NCBI GenBank assembly: GCA_013176395.1 | Contig: JABMLP010000009.1 | Coordinates: 1,054,001-1,118,000, forward strand | DNA: 64,000 bases | Source of the DNA: Venturia oleaginea | Taxonomy: Eukaryota; Ascomycota; Dothideomycetes; Venturiales; Venturiaceae | Direction: 5' to 3' | Shown: positions 1-11,552 of the stretch, piece after piece | Position numbering within the stretch: the stretch's first letter is position 1 | How the letters are laid out: every line of letters starts with the position of its first letter | Translations under genes and position numbers: made by a program | The notes under the pieces: generated by a model | Seen by the model: the letters and a program-made list of their open reading frames with translations, nothing else | The model's database searches: none | Told to the model about the DNA's origin: nothing

Positions 1-530
1 CCGCCTTCAACGTTAAACAACAAACCTTCTCCGATCGCGTCAGAGGAGTCCCATTTATCCAGTTACTGCCCAGGCAGGCTTTTCCCAGCTTGTCAAGGGC
101 GCTGAATTGATGCTGCACCAAAACTCTCTACTTGTTGCGCGCAACCGCGAACTTGAAGAGCAATTGGCAGTAATGACGAAGCGAAAATGGCGCAAAAGGA
201 AGTGGATCCAGCAAGGTGGTACTATAGAGTATGGGACTGCAGCAGCGCAGGTAGCTGCAGAGGCGTCTGTAGCGCCTCAGGGATCGAAGAAGGCTCGTGG
301 TAGTGGTGATCAAGAAACAGCCCGACCAACTCAACGACGCTGTGAGAACTGCGGCGCAACTGGGCATATTGCGCGAACTTGTAAAAAAGATATCGAGATA
401 TCTTCTGAATCAGATAGCAGCACGACGGACTTAGAATCTATTGTTAATAGCGATGAAATTGAAGAGTCGTAATTTAAGATGGTCGTGCCAAATCTTTTTG
501 ACGGGTTGGGTGATCGAATCGAATCCTTTA
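1..530 (+). pseudogene. Decayed pogo/Fot1-type transposase, C-terminal remnant
   Basis: The open stretch 107-472 matches, nearly residue for residue, the C-terminal tail of the pogo transposase at 32275-33837 (-): shared ELMLHQN, RNRELEEQLAV and KWIQQGGTIEYG. It continues into a CCHC zinc knuckle (CENCGATGHIARTC) that the other copy has lost to stop codons. Upstream of 107 the frame holds a stop (14-16) and the similarity changes frame near 60, so the copy is frameshifted. The DDE catalytic core lies outside the window or is lost. Downstream DNA to about 530 resembles the end of the other copy, but no clean terminal repeat remains. Family membership is clear; the element boundary is not. Confidence 0.75.
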
Positions 531-642
531 TAGCAAAAGATTAAGCTTTTTAATAGTCAATGCGAATTGGTGTTTCTACTCTGCGGCAGCACCAATTCCT
601 TTTGGTAGACCAGCCATTGGGCCGGAGCGTGCTGTGGGCTGG

Positions 643-2264
643 TTAATATTGAAGATTGAACGAGAGCGGAGTTGATCTCTTACCCATGATTACATTGATC
701 GCATCATTGCTATTTTCATACTTTGAGCACTCCGCGTCATACTCATCCACGTTGCCGAAGTTTGCATCCGCGCTCCCTTCAAATCCAAACTTGATCAACG
801 TCTCTTTCTTCGGGTCATATTGTGGGTATCCAAGTTTCGACAGGCCATTCTCAGGATCCTTCGCAAATGTTGCCCAAGCGGTCATCATTTTCTTTGTCAG
901 TTCGGCCTCCACAGCTGTATCAGTACTGGGAGCATTGATCTTCTCCTTGGCCTTTGGGGTGCCGAAAACGAGTGGTAGTTCGGAACCATGGTAGGCGCCC
1001 TCTCCAGCGAAGTGTCGATTGTTGTCGAAATCTCCAAAAAACCTGTAACGCCAGATGGGTACTTTGTGGTCGACTCTTGCCTTGGCGCTTTTTAGCGCAA
1101 CGCAGGTAAAGCATCGATTCATAGCTTGCACATCCGGACCCGACATGGCTGGTCTCAACAACTTGAAAAAGCCACCTTCGTTATTCGTGTTGCCTGTGAA
1201 GACGGGTTTTTTGGAAAATAATCCGGCTTTCGCTCGCGCATCGTAGTCTTTGAAGATGATCTCTTCATCATAGGTCGGTCCGAAGGTCAATTTTGGGGCG
1301 CGCGGTCCTGTGGGCACTAGTTTCATGATCTCCTTCCAAGGCTTGCCTCTCATGCATTTAACAGTCTTTTCTCCAGCCTCGGTACCCCCGCATCCAAGCT
1401 TGCTAGTGACATTAAACCAGAAATCGAGATTGCTGTCATCGGCAATCCCTCGTGTCCACACGGAGCCAGACTGCGGAATGAAAGCATTAACAATGGGATC
1501 CTTTTCGTACGCAAAAGAATAATAATCTGTAGCGCCACCACCAGCGCTCTCTCCAAACAGAGTAATTCTTTTGGGGTCTCCGCCGAATCGCGCAATGTTA
1601 TCGCGGATCCACTCGACTGAGGCGCGGATGTCTCTCATTCCAAGGTTTTGATGTTTGAGTCCTGGCGCTCCGGCAAATCCGAATACATTGAGACGGTAAT
1701 TCATACTGACCACAACGACATCCTGCTGGTTTGCGAGAGGTGAGCCGATGAGGTATCGAGTGTTGCTGCTTCCTGAGTTGAAACCTCCTCCGTATATCGA
1801 TACCAAGACTGCTTTAGACTTTTCACCGATCTGGGGCTTGGTCCAGATATTCAATGTCAAACAGTCCTCGTCCATGCTTGCAGCAATTCCTTGTGGACAG
1901 CTCCTGTGACACAGTTAGTCTCGAGTTCAATAAGGAGAGACGCAGTCCATACGGGCCCTAAACAGTGTTAGTTTTATCATGTGTGAGACGATGCTCCAAA
2001 CGTACTCACAAATTTGTTTGCATCAATTGTGCCATTTGCTTTGTAAGGCTGCGGGGCAAGCCATCTCAAATCTCCTACAGGCGCAGCAGCATATGGGATT
2101 CCCAAGTATTCCGAGACGTCTTCACTGCCTACATAGCTGGCTGGTCTTCCTGTGACGTATCCACTCGTTGTCTTGACAGCTTGGCCAACCTGCCATGTTT
2201 GCTGCGTAGCGTCAATGGCTTTCAGAGAGAGCGCAGCTACGCCAAAAAGCAATGAAGACTGCAT
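643..2264 (-). CDS. Secreted type-B carboxylesterase/lipase with a 5-nt micro-exon
   Basis: An alpha/beta-hydrolase that would cleave carboxylic esters outside the cell. The model has exons 2264-2010, 1957-1953 and 1903-643, giving 506 residues. An N-terminal hydrophobic signal sequence (MQSSLLFGVAALSLKA) is followed by YLGIPYAAAPVGDLRW and EDCLTLNIW, both family signatures. The nucleophile elbow FGESAGG puts the catalytic Ser near residue 206; the acidic residue is probably Glu in TNNEGGFF and the His lies in AYHGSELPLVFG. Introns of 52 nt (1958-2009) and 49 nt (1904-1952) both carry CTAAC branch sites. The 5-nt exon ggccc between them is needed to restore frame and yields KFGPSCPQG, the usual motif of the family. 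Length is typical. The substrate cannot be deduced. Confidence 0.9.
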
Positions 2265-3244
2265 TGTGAGGAAAAGGAGAAATGTTTCAGGATAGTCAAA
2301 TTATTCATTGCGGCTCTAACAGAGTGTACCTTTTAACATATTCAATGTACTCGATGTCAGGCCCTGGATTTGCAGGGGTTTGGTGGGTCTTGTTGGGTTG
2401 TGTCTGTGTACATGCACACTGACCGAATACGAGGGCGTAGGCGGACAAAAGCGTCGATAGCAAAATCTACCTACTGATCATGTTCAGAACTAGAGAGATA
2501 GCAAAAAGGGTAGGCATTGGCTCAACGTCGGCCAGGTCTTTTGGCCGCAGTGAAAAAAGGCTACTTCATTCTCTTCGTTCTCGCGTAATAAATCTGGGCA
2601 CCATCACGGGCCGAAGCGCCGCTCTCGTCTCTGGTTAGAGAATGCCAGATGTGGAAGATATGTCGGCGTGGTGCTGATGTCGGTGATTGAGATAGATTAC
2701 TCGAGCCTCTTTCCGAGGACTTTCCGATGAGCGAGCAATTACCGTATTCTATCGAGGTGCAATACTGTTCCAACAAGTAGAACGAGAATTAGTAAGGTCT
2801 AAACGAGTCGCGATTTGTCCTTTCCACGGAACCTGTGGATAGAGATAGCTGTCCGCGGTAAGCGTCTGGTGCATTGTGAATGTCCATGTGCGTAAGGCTT
2901 GATGTGATGATGGTGTTGAGAATACAAGATGAGATTGGCGATGGTGTTGAAAATAGACGAGATTGTCGACGGTGTATAGGTATCTTACCTTATATCCTAG
3001 CCAAGGAACTAGGCCCCGCTCCATCCATCTCCTCTCACCTTCGTAACTGACACCAACTATCTAGAACGGTATGTTTGAAGTTTCAACGGCGCGCCTCCTA
3101 TCAAGTTCCAAACCTCAGGAAGCATTCCAATTTTGTCCCACCTTCACTGCCTTATTTGGCATCGTGTTCAGCTGAAAGCATACATAAAGCGTCGTCCTTT
3201 CGCTATTCTCGCCGCTCGTATCAGCATATCGAGTCCCCCACCCA
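2265..3244. other. Intergenic region between divergent genes
   Basis: About 980 bases separate the starts of the carboxylesterase (leftward) and the DUF1772 gene (rightward), so this stretch should hold both promoters. Short open frames here resemble no family I recognise and lack splice structure. No repeat was seen. Confidence 0.5.
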
Positions 3245-4003
3245 ATGCGGCCTGAGCCCACTAAGATGCCCTGGTCACTGGCAGATCTAGCCGGAATCGC
3301 GAGGGTTACAGGAATAGCTTCATCGGGAATATTTGCTGGTAGAGACCATGTCTGCCTCCAGCGAAGACCTTCTGTACTAACGAATCAAATTCAGGATACA
3401 CTTGGTCGCTCTCAGACGCTGCAGTCCCAGCGATTCTGGCTGCCAAAGATGAGTCAACCATGGCCAGCCAATGGAGAATTCAATATGTGCGAGGATTTAT
3501 CGTGAGTTTCCTCGATATGAAGGCTTTCGAAAGTCAAGCACTCGGAACTAAGAAATTTAGCTTGCAGTACCCTCTACGATAATCAATATCTTCAGCTGGG
3601 GACTTCTTGCGTATATGAGTATGTAAATCTCCGCCTGATCCACCAAAAATATAAATGACGAACGTTCAAAGCCAAAAATCCGTTGGCACGCCAGCTATAC
3701 ACCACAGCAGCTATAACTACAGGCTGTGGAACAGTTTTTGCCTGGACGGCACTACGCCACATCAATGGTGCCCTCTCGATCCGATCTGCGAAGGTTGCGG
3801 GACCTTGGACAGGAGTTGGCAACCTGCCTTTGACGTATAGTGGAAATGAGAAGAGGTCTATTGATACAGAAAAAAAGTACAGCACTGCTGAACTGGTGGT
3901 CAAGTGGAAGAACTACAATCTGGCAAGGTCTATCATACTGCTTGTGGGAACTTTCATTGGGGCGTATGCGTTGGCTTTCACCGACTCTTTGGCCTATCAT
4001 TGA
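3245..4003 (+). CDS. DUF1772 (anthrone oxygenase-like) membrane protein
   Basis: The model has exons 3245-3338, 3395-3501, 3561-3618 and 3672-4003 (196 residues; 189 if the second ATG at 3266 is used). Introns are 53-59 nt; the first has TACTAAC before its acceptor and the second AACTAAG. The joined protein has the DUF1772 layout: an N-terminal membrane segment around ARVTGIASSGIFAG, a QWRIQYVRGF stretch, a third-exon hydrophobic segment, and a C-terminal W-x(3)-N-x(2)-R motif (KWKNYNLARSIILL) leading into the last membrane helix. Some family members act as anthrone oxygenases in polyketide pathways; most are uncharacterised. There is no polyketide synthase nearby, so a specialised-metabolism role is unsupported. 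The family call rests on motif layout. Confidence 0.7.
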
Positions 4004-4713
4004 GATCGAGGCTCCAAAACTCTCGATTTCTTTCCACGACACAGTGGCTTCAACAATTCAGTGGCCCCCTAGCCTCCAGGAATCCCGATATTGTCTTTGA
4101 ACTTTAACTCTAATGCTTGAAGATCGGTATCGATGAATTTCTGGCGAACTCGTTTCTTGAGGTGGCCAGAAATCTATCGATACCAATCTTGAGTCGAAGA
4201 GGATAATATTAGTCAAGCTATGCCATGAGGGATAATGAATTGATCAAGCTACTGTGGCGGTGCTACGTCAAGATCACAAATGCTACGTGTTTCTACAGTC
4301 ATTCCATTGGTAGCGACAAACCCAAATCCCCCACAAACCAAGAAGAATTCTTCTCTGGTGTGGAAGTATAATGAAGACACGTTTATTCACCAATATTCTC
4401 TGCTGCACACACTTACCACCAGAGGAACGCTCCGGAGCATAACTTGAACATACAAAGACGGCAAACTAGGCTTGGTAGCTAAGACCACAACCCTCGTCTA
4501 CCTGGAATTACGATAGCACCAGCTTCGGTGCACGCAATCTTCTACAACAGAGTAAGTTTTCACACGAGCACCGAGATTCAAATTGGATGACTGATCTTTT
4601 TCTTGTTTCAGCGATGTCTCTGGTGATTTGCGGTGCTGAAGCAGCAAGGTTCAAAGCGCAAAAGAATTATCCAGGGTGAGTTTTCCCGTTAATCCCTTTG
4701 TCTCGCCGTCACC
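4004..4713. other. Gene-poor stretch before the MITE
   Basis: Nothing here looks convincingly coding. A CAG with a plausible upstream polypyrimidine run near 4611 resembles a splice acceptor, but I could not connect it to a gene. The last nine bases (4705-4713) are the left target duplication of the element that follows. Confidence 0.4.
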
Positions 4714-5115
4714 AGGCCTTTTTACATTCGGACTAAGCCAGTCCAGCTAAGGGCGCCGGATGCTAAGCGGTCTGTAGACTGGGCTTTGGTCGGCGTCGAG
4801 ACGTGTCGCCCTAGATATCCTTACCTTGTCGTCAGGAGGAGATGGAAGCTATATAGAATTATCCTAATTAGGAAGTGGATACGAGAATTTTTATTGGAAA
4901 TTAATCTAGGTAAATGACTAAGATTAAAAGCGGGATACTTGAAGATTTTCTACTTCCTAATTGGGACAATTATGTAGAAGAACCTACCTCCTGACTGCTT
5001 ACGTGGCCTAGCCGCCAGATAGCAGAGTCTATACTTTAATCCGACGGCGGGCGGAGACTGGGTCGCCCAGACGTCCTAAGATTGTAAGCTCCCGGCGCGA
5101 ACTGTCAAAAGGCCT
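4714..5115. mobile_element. MITE of Mutator type, about 402 bp
   Basis: A non-coding element bounded by 13-bp terminal inverted repeats: 4714-4726 is aggcctttttaca and 5103-5115 is its inverse with one mismatch. The 9-bp sequence gccgtcacc flanks it directly at 4705-4713 and, after one extra base, at 5117-5125. A 9-bp duplication is typical of Mutator-like elements. The interior contains no transposase frame and is partly self-complementary beyond the 13 bp, as expected for a miniature element mobilised in trans. Confidence 0.75.
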
Positions 5116-5156
5116 AGCCGTCACCTTATGAACAAAAAGGGTTTCCTGGATCTATC

Positions 5157-5833
5157 GTGATGCCGCTCTCAACTCCTCAAGCTTTTATTACGGCATCAAC
5201 CATTATCGGCTATGCGAGGTCAGCAAGCAGCTGGATTTCGAGTTCCTTGAGGCAATCCTCCCGTGTTTCTGTCTGGACCTTGGTTGGTGCGACCACCCTG
5301 GGCTTGCTTTCATCAACTGTCGAACCAGAACATTGGCCCCGGTATCCTGACGATTTCGACGCTTGTCGACTCAATGTCAGATCGATAACGGAAGGAGACC
5401 TCGAGGCCACAAAGTCTGGTTAAGAGAAACCACGAGAGAAGTGGCTATCGAATTGCAGTATTCAAGTTGACTGCAGCGACTCCACATAAAATTGGTTGCT
5501 TCGTCGGATGAACCGGAGGCCGCCCATGACAGCTTGGAAGCTGACGTGAAGACCATCTCGGAAAGCCTGAAATTTTGCACTGCGCTCAAGTGGATGCACT
5601 TAGAGACAGGACCCTTTCGAGGGCTTGTAGCATCAGTGACGGAGGACTTCGAACTCAAGGAAAATGAGTGGGCTCTCCCGGTTCTACACTTCAAGTATTA
5701 TGGAGCTGCTGAACAAAGTGTTCATAAGGTCAGAGTCTCTGAGTTTGTAGGACACTTTCACAGCCAAAGTGTTATTGAAACTTCGTTAAGATCAAGCAAG
5801 ACTCTATTGTCTTTCACACTCCATCACTTCTAG
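5157..5833 (+). other. Coding-like remnant of unknown identity
   Basis: Two adjacent open stretches in different frames (about 5157-5423 and 5492-5833) have protein-like composition, for example SLEADVKTISESLKFCTALK in the second. I could not join them with a convincing intron and recognise no domain. They start just downstream of the MITE, so a gene damaged or displaced by the insertion is possible, but this is a guess. Confidence 0.25.
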
Positions 5834-5858
5834 ACACTGGTACCAGCAAAAATGGAAG

Positions 5859-6269
5859 ATGAAACATACTCTAAAACAAGAAGCGCCAGATCACCTCGCG
5901 ACGATTCAAATGGCTCCCGGCATGCCTCCTACTGACGACTCAACGACGTCGGATCCAGAACTCCAATCCCAATCAAATAGACCACTCTACCCGCTCCCCG
6001 GTCTTAAGAGGAAGAAGAAAAGCTTCCTCGATCTACCACGCGAACTGAGAGATATCATCTACGAATATAGAACCCTCGAATTGCAAAACCACTCGAATCT
6101 CAACCGAAATCCACCAGCCGTCCGTGTCTCTCCTCGAAATGGCCAGATGCAGCTAGGCGAAGTCAGCAGGCAAATATATTACGGTTTCATTCCCTTCGTC
6201 ATACCATATTTCACCTTTGTCCAACGCTTGGATACTCCCAACACACGCCTGGTCGGTCCTCACTACTAG
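5859..6269 (+). CDS. Short F-box-like / 2EXR-type fungal protein
   Basis: A single-exon frame of 136 residues. A low-complexity N-terminus rich in Pro, Ser and Thr is followed by KKKSFLDLPRELRDIIYEY, the opening helix typical of the F-box-like domain in a very large family of uncharacterised filamentous-fungal proteins. That domain normally sits at the N-terminus of 250-450-residue proteins, so at 136 residues this is short and may be truncated. The first ATG is 5859; a second at 5910 is equally possible. F-box-like domains can link substrates to SCF ubiquitin ligases, but this subgroup has no proven function. Confidence 0.55.
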   Translation: MKHTLKQEAPDHLATIQMAPGMPPTDDSTTSDPELQSQSNRPLYPLPGLKRKKKSFLDLPRELRDIIYEYRTLELQNHSNLNRNPPAVRVSPRNGQMQLGEVSRQIYYGFIPFVIPYFTFVQRLDTPNTRLVGPHY

Positions 6270-6745
6270 GATCTATATCGCCGCGGACCTACGACGAACC
6301 CCTTCGTGTTATTCCCAACGATGTACCGCCCCTATCTTACCCGGCGCGTCGATTGAGAATTGATGCGCCACGTTCTGTCCAACTTTTCGATTGAGCTGGT
6401 TGTTGGTCTCCAGTGTCTTGGAGCTTGATGTTCAAGCCGAGGATTAGTTATGCGGAGTGAAACGAGACGCTTCCGTATCGAGGATTACTCTAGAATCAGA
6501 GAAGGGAAGTCTGAAGATTGTTATGTTTCCTAAGGTTTATGCATTATCTCATTGCTGTGCATATTCATTTGTCGCTCCTTCGCCTTCAGCGTCACACTCT
6601 GAATGTAACTCGTAGTAAAACATTATCGGTATAAAAAGTCGCTCATCTCCACCAAACAAGAATCGAGAAATTCGTAAAATCATGACCTTGCGTCGTTCAT
6701 GTTTTCCTCCTCAGCGCAAACGCAAATTACCAAAGCTGTCTTTCC
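6270..6745. other. Intergenic, 3' ends of convergent genes
   Basis: The F-box-like gene and the lipase gene converge here. No coding frame, repeat or RNA gene was seen. Confidence 0.5.
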
Positions 6746-8624
6746 TCAGGTATATCCAGTAGCCGTCACAGCCCTCGTAGCCAGGATCTCAATCCTCTTC
6801 GCGTAAAGCGTCATGGTATGACAGAGCGGGTCTCCATACACAACCTTCCTCAACATCTCATCGCTGACCTGACACGCCTCAATGTCATCAGGACTCTGAC
6901 CGCCATACCGCTGCCTTAATAAAATGACCTTGCCACCAAGACTGAGTGTGGAAGACGGTACATCCCACATCGGCGCTGGATTCGAGGTTTGTATTGAACT
7001 TGCTTGGGCGGCTAGTTTTAGTCTGCTCTTCTTGCTTCTGAGAACGCCGGGGACTACGCTGTTCATAATAGCGCAGGGAGCGTCCGGCGTTGGTGTGACA
7101 TAGAGCTTGAGGAGAGATCGGACAATGGCTCGATCCGCTCGCACGACTGGGTCGCCTTCGTTTGCGAATGCGAAGAAGAGACTTTTGTGATGTCGCCTTG
7201 CTGTGGATTTTTGGAGCGGGAGTAGTGTAACAGGAGGTGCCCCGAAAGTGACGCAGTGGACTCGTTTGAAGAAGCCCGTCAGATAAGTGAGCTCGCTGCT
7301 CACCGTTTCCGACAGCATATGAGTATACAGAAGCTGTGCGACTGCTCCTCCTGCGCTATGTCCGGTGATGAGCAAACTGGCAGCACTTCTGGATGGATCG
7401 TTCTGAAGCAATTCTCTCAAACGTGCCGCAACCGGTGCAATCATGAATCGTGCCACACAAAGAAAGCCAGAGTGGCAAAGGTTTCCCGTATCATCAAGGA
7501 AATCAGTGGGAGCAGAAGGAGCCTGCGCAAAATTCACGGTCCAATCTAGGAATGTCTGGGTTCCTCGGACAGCAAAAACAATGGTATTCATATCATCGAC
7601 CGGCATCGATTTGATGACCATAGCTTTCGTCCCGTGAGTAATAGACGCTTTGACATGATCCTCGCGTTCACTCTTCTTCGGTTTGTCGTATGCTCGAAGT
7701 GAGTACTGCGAAGCCAGACACAAAAGCGGGTATGTTGGCATGTAGACCTTTAATGGAGGCAGATATGGTGGTAGTCGTGAATTGCTATATGACCATACTT
7801 TTGAAAAATGGTTCGTGCTGTTGGATGAGTTTGACCCCGGAATGGACCAAGTCTGGCTGATATTTCTAGACCCGTCTCGATAGATATCTTGCGACTCGAC
7901 GAGCCCTGATGCAATGTTAGCTGAGATTTAATGTCTCCCCAACTGACTACTCACTCAGATCTCGCTCATCGCCAATGAATTTTTCCTCGTCCATGCACGT
8001 GATCACAGTATCTAGTTTCGAAGACATGCGATCGTACAGAGCTGCTCCTTGAGTGAGATATCTGGCATTCAAACTGGTGACAGATTTTGACGCCTGATGT
8101 AACTCCCCTGTCACGGCGGATGGTATATGGAGTAACGATTGCTGATTCGACGACTGATTCTGATTTAGATACACAGCATTTGGCGAATTCGGCGGCGAAG
8201 GCCATTTAATCATATGTCCAGGTGGAGGTCCATAAGATTCAGGTGCACAAGGCGAGGTGTGAGGCGGCCTCATGTTCATACTTGGTCGAGTCAGTGTGGC
8301 GTGTGGATTTCTGTAAGGGCTGCCTTGCGCGCCATTCCATGGTCGACTCGGTGGTCTTGATTGATGCTGCTGGACAGGCTGTGGCTCAATAGATGGCTTT
8401 GAGAGGTTCACTGTCGAGACAGAATAGTTGTTTCCTCCATATCCAACCTCGTTGGACGGAGGCGGTCGTGAAGCTGGCTTCAACCTCTCCTTCCGCTTCT
8501 TTCCGTGAGAAGCTCCAAATATCCAAAATGTCATCTTCCAGTCCCAACCCTGGCGGTTCCTTGGACCCGCCGATTTGGGTAATATTTCATGCCAAAGAGA
8601 GTCAAATGCGGGGGGCGGAGTCAA
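6746..8624 (-). CDS. Class 3 lipase with long disordered N-terminal region
   Basis: Exons 8624-7955 and 7905-6746 are joined by a 49-nt intron (7906-7954) that keeps frame, giving 609 residues. The first 270 or so residues are rich in Pro, Ser, Asn and Gln and look disordered. The lipase_3 domain follows: oxyanion region FAVRGTQTFLDW, nucleophile elbow LLITGHSAGGAVAQLL (Ser about residue 407), acidic residue probably in NEGDPVVRAD, and a late His in the C-terminal part (PLCHTMTLY). There is no signal peptide, so an intracellular or membrane-associated lipase is more likely than a secreted one. Substrate is unknown; the family hydrolyses mono-, di- and triacylglycerols and related esters. Confidence 0.85.
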
Positions 8625-9123
8625 GGCCGGTGTTTTGTGTGCTGGAAATGGCAGCCAAGATAACGGGCAGCGGATTTGCGTGTATAGTCTGTCTTTCGGA
8701 TAATGCTCGTGATATGGATATGTCGATAGGGGTCAAAATATGGAGTTGTTACAGATATGTTGCAGAGTTGCTGCAGAGGACGGGAATCAGGCTCGTTGAA
8801 TCGAGGTTGAGGCCGTTTTGCGAAGAACTGACTTGACACAGCCACTGTGCATTAGCGGCTACATAATAGCATTTTGATTGGCCACATCGCATGCATTAAT
8901 CTTAGGGCTCGCTCGTACATACTGTAACATTATTACCATTCTTGTCTTAGCTCAGCCAAGCGCCGGGAATTTACATGTGCTTTCCGTCATCTATGTACTT
9001 TTCAGTTTTGAACAACAACACCACCATTATTTTCATCATCAACCACAATTGACCTCTGAGAACCTATCGTCACCTATGTGAAACAAAACTCCATCTTCAC
9101 CACCTCATATCTTGCACAACCAA
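8625..9123. other. Intergenic region
   Basis: This stretch lies between the lipase 5' end and the glycosyltransferase 3' end. A 74-residue frame on the minus strand (8845-8621) overlaps the lipase start and probably represents leader sequence. No other structure was seen. Confidence 0.4.
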
Positions 9124-10503
9124 CTACATTCCAGACTCCGAGTCCGAGTCCTTGTCCGAGTCCTTGTCCGAGTCCTTCGAGCCAAACACCGACAATCCAT
9201 CCTTTTCCTCCTCCTTCTCCTCCTCTTCATCTCTCTCAACACGTCCACCTCCACAAGCCACAATTTGGACTAGATTCCGAGTTCCCCATCCAATATTCCA
9301 AAATGTAAACAGCGCCCACAGCTTGATTAGAGAATGGAAATATCCAAATAGAACTTGGCCAGGGAAGAACATCAAATCTTTTGGATGTCTCTTGAAATGC
9401 GGTATAATCTTCGCTATCTTCGATGACACGATCCAGCAACCCAACAACACTAAATTATCTGTCGAGCCCCATTTCGAGGTGTATAGTAGGTACAAGAGCG
9501 TGGGATCGATCAGAAGTGCGAAATTGAACAGGCTCGTGAGGTAGACTGCGTATACGCACCAAGGCTGTGCTTTCCAAACGGTGCGGTCGGTAAACAAAGA
9601 GCAAGGATTGCTGCGCCATGTCGTCCTCACCCACCGGAAGCATTGCATCACATACTTTGGATATTCACCGAGTATAGTCTCAATGGTAGCATCTTCGCTA
9701 TTTTGAAACGCCATTTTATACCCGTTGGTGACATTCCATCGGGTAACAAAGTTATCGTCATCGGGGTTGATTGGCCCTATCAGGCCGAAGAAACAATACT
9801 CGTTCCGGAAGGCGTGGAGGAACTTGGGGTCTTTGATGATGCTCGTGCGATGGAGACTTGTACGCCCGGAGACTACGAACGCACCACCGTCCACATAGTT
9901 GGTGGCGGTTATTTCGAAATTATGACGCTCGAGGTAGACGCAGCCGATGAAATTCCAGAAGTTCTCGAAGAAGGTTCCTTGATCCTTTCTTCGCACCCGT
10001 TTACTCGTACCGGCAATGCCAACCTTGTCATCTTCGAACGGGGCCATGGCGACAAGGAGGAAATGTTCCGACGGCAAGAAAACGTGATCATCTACCCAAA
10101 CAGTGATGTCGGTCTCGACTTTCTCAATAGCAACTGCGAGTTGCACCCGTTTATTCGCCTCATGTGCTTTAATAACCTCAACGGTGGTCGCTACTCCGGG
10201 ATTGGAGGCTTTGAAATCCCGAAAGACTTGCTTGCACATCCTGTCTGTATTTCTAACGCATTCTTCTCCCACGGTGACAACCACAATCTTGAAAGGCTGG
10301 TTTTTCAGCACAGAACGGATGCATTCTTCGAAATCCGGGTTCTCTGGTTCTACCGTAGGTATAATGACCGTGGCATCAGACCTGCTGTGTTTCGGGTTTT
10401 GAGGAACGGGCGTGGGCCTGTATAAATTATACGCGATGATGTGTACAACCAACCGGACGTACCGAAGAAGAAACAAACCACAGAATAGTAGCTCCGATGA
10501 CAT
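9124..10503 (-). CDS. Family 2 glycosyltransferase (processive polysaccharide synthase-like)
   Basis: Single exon, 459 residues. An N-terminal membrane anchor (LLFCGLFLLRYVRLVVHII) is followed by a GT-A domain with DATVIIPTVEPEN, VWVDDHVFLP (the nucleotide-sugar/metal-binding Asp pair), GPINPDDDNF (acceptor-side Asp) and QCFRWVRTTWRSN, the Q-x-x-R-W motif of processive synthases. Several membrane segments follow. This is the architecture of hyaluronan-synthase/Cps1-like GT2 proteins of filamentous fungi; such a GT2 is needed for hyphal growth on solid surfaces in some plant pathogens. The C-terminus ends in an acidic low-complexity tail with DSDK repeats. The sugar donor cannot be inferred. 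Confidence 0.88.
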   Translation of the reverse strand: MSSELLFCGLFLLRYVRLVVHIIAYNLYRPTPVPQNPKHSRSDATVIIPTVEPENPDFEECIRSVLKNQPFKIVVVTVGEECVRNTDRMCKQVFRDFKASNPGVATTVEVIKAHEANKRVQLAVAIEKVETDITVWVDDHVFLPSEHFLLVAMAPFEDDKVGIAGTSKRVRRKDQGTFFENFWNFIGCVYLERHNFEITATNYVDGGAFVVSGRTSLHRTSIIKDPKFLHAFRNEYCFFGLIGPINPDDDNFVTRWNVTNGYKMAFQNSEDATIETILGEYPKYVMQCFRWVRTTWRSNPCSLFTDRTVWKAQPWCVYAVYLTSLFNFALLIDPTLLYLLYTSKWGSTDNLVLLGCWIVSSKIAKIIPHFKRHPKDLMFFPGQVLFGYFHSLIKLWALFTFWNIGWGTRNLVQIVACGGGRVERDEEEEKEEEKDGLSVFGSKDSDKDSDKDSDSESGM

Positions 10504-11552
10504 GACTGTTATCGACGCGAATCGCTCGGAAGGTGTGGAATATCGGAGGCTTTGTCGAATGAATTTGGAAGCGTGATCGAGAAGGATTAAACTATCAAAG
10601 CTATTGTATGACCCTGCATATTCGCGAATGTAAGTCGGTTAAGTATCCTCCTCCCGTAAACTACTGTGAATTGTCTCATTCATTGTGTTGAGTGAGGTTG
10701 ACGTTTGCAGAGTTCCGATTATATGCGTCGCAACAATGTCATTGGCCATATATTAAACAACAACTGGTGCACAATGCTGATGTGAATGCTTGCGTCTCTA
10801 GGTATAATGATATGGCCAAGTATTCGTGGTCTTCGTCGGCCCCGAGGGTTTCCGGTCGGGAATCAATCCTTCACAGAAATATCTAGAGACGCTTAAGAAA
10901 GGAACACGAAGTGGAGCGCTGGAATAACAGAAGTAGAAGAAGATGTCTGACGCATAGATAATCTGTACAACAACCTGAATCGACTTCCAATGCTAGATAC
11001 ATCGAAATGTTTGCCCAAGATATAAAATACAATCACAATCTGGTAATCACTTGCAACACACTCGCCGACCTCGATACTACCGCAAATTCATGCACAGAAA
11101 ACTACACAACTATCGAAGATGTCGGGCAACAGGAATGGATAATAAAATTGAATACTTATCTTCAGTCGGTCGGTAACCGGCGAATCGAACGCTGCCTCTA
11201 TATTCCTCTATTATACCAAGCTCTTTTCTATTAACTTATCCAGGTAATTTTATATGATACTAGGGAAAAGACCCACAGCATCAGTGAAGAAAGCTTACAC
11301 CCTGCATTTGGTCTCTTTGCAACAGAGGTCAATCTTAATCGAGGGTTTAGCATGTAGAGGTAAAGGCAAGTCAAGACAAAGTGATTCCCATTTTCTCTCC
11401 TTACTTCCTTCCCATTACAAATCATTCGAAATCGCTATCGAGATATCATATCGTACAACCACATACCCATCCACCAATATCGTACAACCCCAACCCCATC
11501 ATCATCCCCACCACCACCCCATCCTTCCATCCTCCAACCCATCCCTCAACCT
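10504..11552. other. Intergenic region without clear genes
   Basis: Only short frames without recognisable motifs are present. Near the right end there is a C-rich low-complexity tract (about 11480-11545) that forms the 3' flank of the small secreted-protein gene. Confidence 0.45.

Noticed and set aside
656..994. 112-residue plus-strand frame
   Set aside because: Antisense to the carboxylesterase C-terminus; no family resemblance.
9643..10425. 260-residue plus-strand open frame
   Set aside because: It lies entirely antisense to the family 2 glycosyltransferase, has no motif, and follows from the codon bias of that gene.
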